In this document: positions 58,197-64,000 of the stretch, one piece after another
Layout of the letters: the number at the start of each line of letters is the position of its first letter
Position numbering within the stretch: the stretch's first letter is position 1
DNA from: Prochlorococcus sp. AG-347-K19
GTDB lineage: Bacteria > Cyanobacteriota > Cyanobacteriia > PCC-6307 > Cyanobiaceae
Reading direction: 5' to 3'
Assembly: GCA_003281335.1 (NCBI GenBank)
Contig: QCCG01000002.1
Location: 62,001-126,000 of the forward strand
DNA length: 64,000 nt
Notes under the pieces: generated by a model
Databases searched by the model: none
Seen by the model: only the letters and a program-made list of their open reading frames with translations
What the model was told of the DNA's origin: nothing
Position numbers and translations under genes: made by a program

Positions 58197-60113
58197 TTAT
58201 TCTGTTCTCCCTTTTTTTTCTATTTGTTCATTCATTAATTTGAAAAGATTAGGTAAGTTGAAAATTCCTAAATTTTTTCCATTCAAAGCTCTTAAGGCGA
58301 CTGAATCAATTTCCTCTTCTTTATCCCCAATAACTGCAATTAACGGAATTCTGCCGAGAGTTGCCTCTCGTATTTTATATCCTATTTTTTCGTTCCTAAT
58401 ATCAACTTTTGATCGGTAACCAGTATTATTTATTAATTCATTAAACTCTAAACACTTTTCAATATTTCTATCAGTAATGCTCAATAAAATTATTTGATAA
58501 GGCGCAAGCCAAATTGGGAATTTTGCCTCATATTGTTCAATTAATATTCCTATAAATCTTTCAAAGGATCCTAAAATTGCTCTATGCAACATAACTGGAT
58601 TTCTTTTTTCGTTGTCAATATCTACATAAGTTGCATTCAATCTAATAGGCATTGAGAAATCAACCTGAATAGTTCCGCATTGCCAAACTCTATTAAGACA
58701 ATCTTTTAACGAGAATTCTATTTTTGGACCGTAAAAAGCCCCCTCCCCTGGTTGGAGTTCCCATTTTAGATTCTTATTATCTAAAGCTTTGGTAAGAGCC
58801 TCTTCTGATTTATCCCAAATTTCTTCACTACCTACCCTTTTTTCAGGACGAGTTGATAATTTGATAATGATTTCATCAAAACCAAAAGTTTTATAAACCT
58901 CGAAAACAAGATCTATAAAAATAGATACTTCTTCTTGAATTTGCTCTTCAGTGCAAAATATGTGCGCATCATCTTGAGTAAAGTTTCTTACTCTCATTAA
59001 GCCATGTAGTGCTCCAGAGGGCTCATTTCTGTGACAAGAACCAAATTCCGCAAGACGAATAGGTAAATCCTTATAACTTTTTAAACCTTGATTAAATACT
59101 TGAATATGGCATGGACAATTCATTGGTTTAATTGCATATGTTCGATTTTCTGATGCAGTAGTGAACATATCGTCTCTAAATTTTTCCCAATGACCGGATT
59201 TTTCCCAAAGAGATTTATCAACAGCTTGTGGGGTTTTAATTTCTAAATAATCATTTTTTTTGAGTATTTCTCTTATGTACTTTTCTAGTACTTGGTAGAT
59301 TGTCCATCCATTTGGATGCCAAAAAATCATTCCTGGAGATTCTTCCTGTATATGAAATAGTGAATGTTTTTTGCCAAGTTTTCTATGATCTCTTTTTTCC
59401 GCTTCCTCAATTCTTTTTAAGTAGTCATTGAGCTCTTTTTCTTTTGCCCATGCAGTTCCATATATTCTCTGTAATGATTCATTCTCACTATTACCTCTCC
59501 AATATGAACCTGATAATTTAAGTAATTTAAAGTGTCTCAAATGCCTAGTGTTAGGGACGTGAGGCCCTCTACACATGTCGATGTATTCTTCGTGCTTGTA
59601 TAAATTGATAAGACCTTCTTCAGGAATTTCTTCAATTATTCTTAATTTAAAAGTCTCATCTCTTTCTTTAAAAGTATTAATTGCCTCTTCTTTAGAAACT
59701 TGTAAAATTTCAACGTCATAGTTTGTTTTTATTAATTTATTAATTCTATTTTCGATTTTTATTAAATCTTCAGGAGTAAATCTGTATTCAGAGAAAATAT
59801 CGTAATAAAAACCATCTTCAATTACAGGCCCAATTGCCATTTTAATATCAGAGTAAATTTGTTTTACTGCATGACCAATAAGGTGAGCGAAGGAATGTCT
59901 TATAATTTCAATTCCTTCTTTATCTTTTGATGTGATGATTACAACTTTGGAATCCTTATGTATAGGAATTGTTGCATCAAGAAGAATATCATTTACTTTC
60001 CCAGCAATTGTTGCTTTAGCTAATCCAGCGCCAATACTCTGGGCAATTTCTAAAATAGTTACAGATTTTTCGAAAACTTTTTTTGAACCATCAGGCAAGG
60101 TGATTATTGGCAT
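58197..60113 (-). CDS. thrS: Threonyl-tRNA synthetase
   Basis: A 638-aa class II synthetase: TGS domain (1-61), editing domain with RHSFAHL (His73 and His77 in HxxxH) and [14 protein letters not shown], catalytic core with motifs 2 and 3 ([22 protein letters not shown] and [13 protein letters not shown]), and the anticodon-binding domain (about 540-638). It follows trpS by 3 bp, and glk follows after 10 bp. Confidence 0.97.
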   Translation of the reverse strand: MPIITLPDGSKKVFEKSVTILEIAQSIGAGLAKATIAGKVNDILLDATIPIHKDSKVVIITSKDKEGIEIIRHSFAHLIGHAVKQIYSDIKMAIGPVIEDGFYYDIFSEYRFTPEDLIKIENRINKLIKTNYDVEILQVSKEEAINTFKERDETFKLRIIEEIPEEGLINLYKHEEYIDMCRGPHVPNTRHLRHFKLLKLSGSYWRGNSENESLQRIYGTAWAKEKELNDYLKRIEEAEKRDHRKLGKKHSLFHIQEESPGMIFWHPNGWTIYQVLEKYIREILKKNDYLEIKTPQAVDKSLWEKSGHWEKFRDDMFTTASENRTYAIKPMNCPCHIQVFNQGLKSYKDLPIRLAEFGSCHRNEPSGALHGLMRVRNFTQDDAHIFCTEEQIQEEVSIFIDLVFEVYKTFGFDEIIIKLSTRPEKRVGSEEIWDKSEEALTKALDNKNLKWELQPGEGAFYGPKIEFSLKDCLNRVWQCGTIQVDFSMPIRLNATYVDIDNEKRNPVMLHRAILGSFERFIGILIEQYEAKFPIWLAPYQIILLSITDRNIEKCLEFNELINNTGYRSKVDIRNEKIGYKIREATLGRIPLIAVIGDKEEEIDSVALRALNGKNLGIFNLPNLFKLMNEQIEKKGRTE

Positions 60114-60116
60114 AAT

Positions 60117-61133
60117 TTATTTCTCCATTTCAAAAAATCCCAATTTTGATTTAACTCTTTTTAAAGTCTGGTTTGCTAAATCTTCAGCTTTTTCCTTCCC
60201 TTCATCGAGGATTTTATTTAGTTGATAAGGATCATTAATTAATAATTTATATTTTTTCTGAATAGGTTCTAGTGATTCAATAAGTTGTTCAGTAATTAAT
60301 TTTTTAAATGTCCCCCATCCAGTCTCTAAGAATTCATTTTCACATTGAGAAATTTCTTTACCAGATAATATTGAATAAATCATCAAAAGATTTTTAGATT
60401 CTGGTCTCTCAGGGTTGTTAAATTGAATTCCAATAGAACTGTCACTTTTTGCTTTTTTAATTTTTTTTGCGATTATTTCAGGAGGATCTAATAAGTTAAT
60501 GCGACTGCCCTCATTAGGATCACTTTTGCTCATCTTTTTTGAACCATCAATTAAACTCATTATTTTTGAACCATTCTCCATGATGATTGGTTGAGGTATC
60601 TTTAAAATACTTTTATTCTTACTAAATCTGGCATTAATTCTCTGTTGTGCAATATCTCTTGCAAGTTCAAGATGTTGTTTTTGATCCTCACCTACTGGTA
60701 CGAAGTCAGCATCATAAAGAAGGATGTCTGCAGCCATAAGTATTGGATAGTCAAATAATCCAATAGATACATTATTACCTTGTTGTATGGATTTTTCTTT
60801 GAATTGAATCATTCTTTCCATCCAATTTATTGGGGTCATGCAATTTAATATCCAACAAAGTTCTGAATGCGCTGAAATCTGACTTTGGACAAAAATTGAG
60901 CATATATTGGGATCTATCCCACAAGCTACGTACAAAGCGGCAGTAGAGATAGTGTTTTTAGATAATTCTTTGGGATTATATGAGGCTGTTATTGCGTGCA
61001 AATCAACTACACATAAAAATGTTTCATATTTCTCTTGCAGCGTAACCCAATTATTTATGGCCCCAAGCCAATTCCCAATATGTAAATCACCAGTTGGTTG
61101 AACTCCCGAAAGAATTCTTTTTTTATTTGCCAT
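60117..61133 (-). CDS. trpS: Tryptophanyl-tRNA synthetase
   Basis: A class I synthetase starting MANKKRILSGVQPTGDLHIGNWLGA (338 aa from this start), with HIGN as the HIGH motif and KKMSKSDP as KMSKS. The open frame extends 11 codons upstream (to 61166), but those lie in an overlapping gene and read KRSNLAKKKR, so the ATG at 61133 is preferred. It overlaps the end of the R/G-rich gene by 11 bp. ATG lies in the stop region GATGGCAAATAA, so translation is probably coupled. Confidence 0.95.
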   Translation of the reverse strand: MANKKRILSGVQPTGDLHIGNWLGAINNWVTLQEKYETFLCVVDLHAITASYNPKELSKNTISTAALYVACGIDPNICSIFVQSQISAHSELCWILNCMTPINWMERMIQFKEKSIQQGNNVSIGLFDYPILMAADILLYDADFVPVGEDQKQHLELARDIAQQRINARFSKNKSILKIPQPIIMENGSKIMSLIDGSKKMSKSDPNEGSRINLLDPPEIIAKKIKKAKSDSSIGIQFNNPERPESKNLLMIYSILSGKEISQCENEFLETGWGTFKKLITEQLIESLEPIQKKYKLLINDPYQLNKILDEGKEKAEDLANQTLKRVKSKLGFFEMEK

Positions 61134-61545
61134 CCTCTTCTTCTTCGCTAGATTGGATCTCTTCATTTGATGTATTTTTTACAGGTCTTGCAAAAGGGTC
61201 AGGTGCTGTTTTTGTCTTTTCTTCATAAGGGTTTTGTGATTGTTTACTCGGAGAAGAGTTTTTATTATTTTTTGCATATTCTGTTATTGATTCAATCAAT
61301 TTTTCGTCTTTGATCATTTCGCTAAGTGTTCTAACAGAGAAACCCAGAACTGCAACGGTAGATCTTAATTGAAAGGTATCTTGTATTGATTTAACGGCTT
61401 TCATTTCGTTATCACTCAATTTTATGCGGAAACCTCCTCCATCTCTTCTGCCGCCCGATCTATCTCTGAAATTAGATCTTTCATTGTTAGAACGACCTCT
61501 GTAATTTTCTTGTCCAGGATTATTGCTGAAATTTGAATTAGACAT
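61123..61545 (-). CDS. Disordered R/G-rich protein coupled to trpS, unknown
   Basis: The 140-aa protein has a Gly/Arg/Asn/Ser-rich N-terminal region (residues 10-40, RSGGRRDGGGFRI), like RGG-type RNA-binding stretches, then a helical core (LSDNEMKAVKSIQDTFQLRSTVAVLGFSVRTLSEMIKDEKLIESI, about 42-88) and an acidic tail (SSEEEEDGK). No family recognised. It is the first gene of the minus-strand operon and overlaps trpS by 11 bp. It could bind RNA or act on tRNA charging or translation. That is speculation from context. Confidence 0.8.
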   Translation of the reverse strand: MSNSNFSNNPGQENYRGRSNNERSNFRDRSGGRRDGGGFRIKLSDNEMKAVKSIQDTFQLRSTVAVLGFSVRTLSEMIKDEKLIESITEYAKNNKNSSPSKQSQNPYEEKTKTAPDPFARPVKNTSNEEIQSSEEEEDGK

Positions 61546-61602
61546 CTTGATGTTTCTTAAGTTATTTAAATAGTCTATTAACTTAGCATCTTGTTATGCA
61601 AT

Positions 61603-61621
61603 AAGTCTTTTTAAAAGGCTT
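61603..61621. other. Inverted repeat in divergent promoter region
   Basis: AAGTCTTTTTAAAAGGCTT is a near-perfect palindrome (one G-T pair) in the 165-bp gap between the divergent R/G-rich gene and the DUF697 gene. It may be an operator or by chance. Nothing else noteworthy is seen in the gap. Confidence 0.25.
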
Positions 61622-61710
61622 AAATTTTTATCTTTTGATTAACGACTTATGAAATTTTGCTTTTCTCATTCACAACTTGCATTAAAATAAGATTAGAAAA
61701 ATAAAATATT

Positions 61711-63045
61711 GTGTTTGATATTAGTAAAGACAACCTTTTAAAGGATTTCATAAAGTTTCCAAAAAAAAATCTTCTCATTATTTTATTATTGTTAGGTTTT
61801 GGGGAATGGTTTGTTAGTGACTTAATTCATTTTGCAGGAGGCTCAATAGGATTTTTTGCGTTGTGTTTGGGGGGATATTTTTACTTGAAGAATGATAAGC
61901 CTAAATTTAATGAGCCTAATAATTTAGATGGTTGGATAAATTTATGTAATGAAGATTTAAATTTTTTTGAAGAACTTGAAGCAACAAATGAATTAGAAAA
62001 ACAGAATTCAAAAAGACAAAAAATACTTGAATCGATTCTTAATAGATGTGAAAAAGAAAAAATAGGTTGCATTGGTCAAAAAGATTATCAAAAATTTCAA
62101 CCTGTTTTAAGAAGTCATTTTAAAGCAGATAAGTTTGACTTTGATTTATATGAAAAACTGCCTAAATACAATTCTTCTGGAATTATTTCAGAGGAAGCTT
62201 TGAAGAGTGATGCAATCTTATATTTCATAAACTTGCCTTTGTCGGCAAATGATTTTTTGTGGCTGGAAAAGTTTCCTAAAAATATGCCAATCTGGTTGGT
62301 GGCTTTAACTTCTAACCAAATAGAAGCCAAAAATCAAATAGAAGACCTAAAGTCTCAAATTTCAAGTGACTTTATAAACAAAATTATTTCTTTTGATGTG
62401 AATAAGCATGAAATAACAAATATACCTTTTTCTTTAAGGAAATTTTTTATAAGTTCATCAATAAATATTGAAAATACAAAAAAAAGGCTATTGAAAGAAC
62501 TTCATGCTGGCTGGCAATCTGAAATTGAAGGGATAAGAAGAATGCAGTTAAAAAGTATACAAAGAAAAAATCAAATTCTTGTAGCAACAACTGTTTTCTT
62601 ATCTCCTATCCCATCAATTGATGTTATGGCAATGACAGTACTAAATTCTTTAATGATTAAAGAAATTAAGTCTATATGGGGATGTAATTGGTCTCCTGAA
62701 ATTTTAGATAAAGTATCCAAAGAGATTTTAAAGACTGCAATTGCTCAGGGAGTTATTGAATGGAGTGGACAGACTCTGATTGGCATAACAAAATTACATG
62801 GTCCAAATTGGCTTCTCTCTGGAACATTTCAGGCTGTGAGTGCTGCTTATTTAACAAGAGTAGTATCAAGTTCTTTGGCTGATTTTATGGCAATAACAAA
62901 AGGAGTAGAAGAACTTGATTTGGATTTTATAAAGAATAATTCTGAGAAAATTGTTGAAAAAGCTTTTGAAAAAGAAAAAATAAATTGGAAAGGATTTATT
63001 TCTGATCTTAGAAAACCACTTATGAAACTATCTTTTAGTTCATAA
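61711..63045 (+). CDS. DUF697 domain membrane protein
   Basis: The 444-aa protein has an N-terminal hydrophobic region (about 17-56, two helices), a helical middle region rich in Lys, Glu and Asn, and a C-terminal DUF697 region (about 285-405: ATTVFLSPIPSIDVMAMTVLNSLMIKEI, SGTFQAVSAAYLTRVVSSSLADFMAI), which resembles the membrane part of YcjF and of some GTPase-linked proteins. The GTPase itself is not evident in this protein. GTG at 61711 is the start (MFDI). The gene precedes the Mn/Zn transporter operon by 20 bp. Confidence 0.8.
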   Translation: MFDISKDNLLKDFIKFPKKNLLIILLLLGFGEWFVSDLIHFAGGSIGFFALCLGGYFYLKNDKPKFNEPNNLDGWINLCNEDLNFFEELEATNELEKQNSKRQKILESILNRCEKEKIGCIGQKDYQKFQPVLRSHFKADKFDFDLYEKLPKYNSSGIISEEALKSDAILYFINLPLSANDFLWLEKFPKNMPIWLVALTSNQIEAKNQIEDLKSQISSDFINKIISFDVNKHEITNIPFSLRKFFISSSINIENTKKRLLKELHAGWQSEIEGIRRMQLKSIQRKNQILVATTVFLSPIPSIDVMAMTVLNSLMIKEIKSIWGCNWSPEILDKVSKEILKTAIAQGVIEWSGQTLIGITKLHGPNWLLSGTFQAVSAAYLTRVVSSSLADFMAITKGVEELDLDFIKNNSEKIVEKAFEKEKINWKGFISDLRKPLMKLSFSS

Positions 63046-63065
63046 TCTAAGGATGAATGTTAATT

Positions 63066-63965
63066 ATGAAAAAAAATATTCTTTTTTTAAGTTTGATACT
63101 TCTTCTTTCTCTTGCTTCAGGATCATGTAAGAGAATATCAAATAAAAATGAAAATAAAGAAGTAATACTCGCAAGTTTCACTGTTTTGGCGGACATAATT
63201 AGCAATGTCGCTAAAGATGATTTTATTGTTAGATCAATAACGAAACCTGGAGTTGAAGTTCATGGCTATCAACCAACTCCAAGCGATTTGGTAAATGCTT
63301 CTCATGCTTTTGTTTTTATTGATAATGGATTTGGATTTGAATTATGGGCTGAAAAATTTGTTTCTAATTTAAAAGTTAAAAGAATTACTGTTGCGGAAGA
63401 TTTAGATCCTATTTTTATCAGTGAAGATTTTTATAAAGGGAAACCCAATCCTCATGCCTGGATTTCTCCAAAAAGAGGGATCCTGTACGTAGATATTCTC
63501 GTGGATTCTTTATCAGAATTGAGGCCATCCAAAAGGAAATTATTTGAAGAAAATGGAAAAATTTATAAAGATAAACTATCTAAAATAGATAAAGAATTCT
63601 CACTTTTTATTAATAACTTAAATAAAGACAGGAGGTATCTAGTAAGTTGTGAAGGTGCTTTTTCATATTTAACAAATGATTATGGATTAGAGGAAGTTTA
63701 TTTGTGGCCAGTAAATGCTGAGAGTCAAATTACTCCTAAAAGAATGGCCAGAACAATCTCACTAGTTAAAGAAAAAAATGTTCCGTCTGTATTTTGTGAA
63801 AGTACTGTAAGTAAAGAATCTCAAATGGTTGTTGCAAATGAAACGGGGGCTAATTTTGGAGGAAATCTTTTTGTTGATTCATTATCTGATGATAGTGGGC
63901 CTGCTAGTTCCTATTTAAAAATGCTTGCGCATAATTTGGATTTGATAAAAAAGGGGCTTTTTTGA
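63066..63965 (+). CDS. Metal ABC transporter substrate-binding lipoprotein (MntC/ZnuA-like)
   Basis: A cluster A-I metal-binding lipoprotein. MKKNILFLSLILLLSLASGSC has a lipobox cysteine (Cys24 counting from the upstream ATG). The four metal ligands fit the manganese/zinc type: His69 (EVHGYQ), His133 (NPHAW), Glu199 (SCEGAF) and Asp274 (FVDSL). A Glu rather than a third His favours Mn over Zn, though this is a family rule of thumb. The open frame starts at ATG 63057, and ATG at 63066 gives the cleaner signal peptide. The ATPase gene begins 3 bp later. Confidence 0.88.
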   Translation: MKKNILFLSLILLLSLASGSCKRISNKNENKEVILASFTVLADIISNVAKDDFIVRSITKPGVEVHGYQPTPSDLVNASHAFVFIDNGFGFELWAEKFVSNLKVKRITVAEDLDPIFISEDFYKGKPNPHAWISPKRGILYVDILVDSLSELRPSKRKLFEENGKIYKDKLSKIDKEFSLFINNLNKDRRYLVSCEGAFSYLTNDYGLEEVYLWPVNAESQITPKRMARTISLVKEKNVPSVFCESTVSKESQMVVANETGANFGGNLFVDSLSDDSGPASSYLKMLAHNLDLIKKGLF

Positions 63966-63968
63966 ATT

Positions 63969-64000
63969 ATGGAAACAATCAATTATCAAAACTTTAGGAT
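63969..64000 (+). CDS. Start of an ABC transporter ATP-binding protein (cut by window edge)
   Basis: ATG at 63969 opens a frame METINYQNFR that runs off the window, 3 bp after the substrate-binding gene. Position and orientation fit the ATPase of the same manganese/zinc uptake operon. Only ten codons are visible, so the identity is from context. Confidence 0.5.
   Translation, partial: METINYQNFR

Noticed and set aside
58197-61133. Riboswitch or T-box leader for trpS or thrS
   Set aside because: The gaps are 3-10 bp and gene starts overlap, leaving no room for a leader. T-boxes are not known in cyanobacteria.

Overview
The window is a strongly AT-rich, very compact cyanobacterial chromosome segment. 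It carries an alpha-carboxysome operon with form IA Rubisco, both protochlorophyllide reductases, plastocyanin, PsaM, NdhL and NdhD, and cyanobacteria-specific small families. Gene content, low GC, short intergenic gaps, overlapping convergent stops and many TTG starts point to marine Prochlorococcus, probably a high-light clade. The genus assignment rests on recognised proteins and gene order. The clade is inference from base composition.

Layout. 1-3.5 kb: the end of folE, trpF, an intramembrane protease, a lipoate-ligase-like protein, psaM and a small membrane protein. 3.6-8.5 kb: light-dependent por convergent with the dark-operative chlN-chlB-chlL operon. 8.7-17.8 kb: the CO2-fixation region, with an unknown 122-aa gene, csoS1D, rdgB (opposite strand), a 327-bp leader with structure and direct repeats, csoS1-rbcL-rbcS-csoS2-csoSCA-csoS4A-csoS4B and an acRAF-like gene. 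17.8-30 kb: small housekeeping genes (ridA, gloB, hisG, an ABC exporter with a GNAT), a pair of glycosyltransferases of the families linked to arsenosugar synthesis, dnaA, a long GST-like protein, gor, a cation exchanger and pyrC. 30.1-38.4 kb: tRNA-Leu(UAA), ndhL, a DUF3007-like gene, trpA, a cyAbrB regulator, a YciI-like protein, an HTH/DUF1232 pair, a group 2 sigma factor, hisIE, an atypical PTPS/QueD-like enzyme and clpB. 38.5-46.1 kb: a minus-strand run with petE, an NAD-dependent epimerase-like gene, hemE, glgB, a CocE-type hydrolase and three small genes. 46.2-52.5 kb: a giant TamB/Tic236-like protein, proA, folB and a lipase-like protein. 52.5-61.5 kb: a minus-strand operon of an R/G-rich protein, trpS, thrS, glk, thrB, ndhD and an M3 peptidase. 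61.7 kb to the end: a DUF697 membrane protein and the start of a Mn/Zn ABC transporter operon.

How it works together. The central block joins chlorophyll synthesis (two enzymes for one step) to carbon fixation: Rubisco, shell proteins, scaffold CsoS2, carbonic anhydrase and a likely Rubisco assembly factor. Inverted repeats sit at the csoS1|rbcL, rbcL|rbcS and rbcS|csoS2 junctions, and the last looks like a terminator, which would help set unequal protein amounts from one transcript. No transposase, integrase, prophage, CRISPR array or rRNA gene was seen. The most unusual non-coding stretch is the csoS1 leader. The most unusual proteins are the PTPS variant, the PCD-like acRAF candidate and the disordered protein coupled to trpS.
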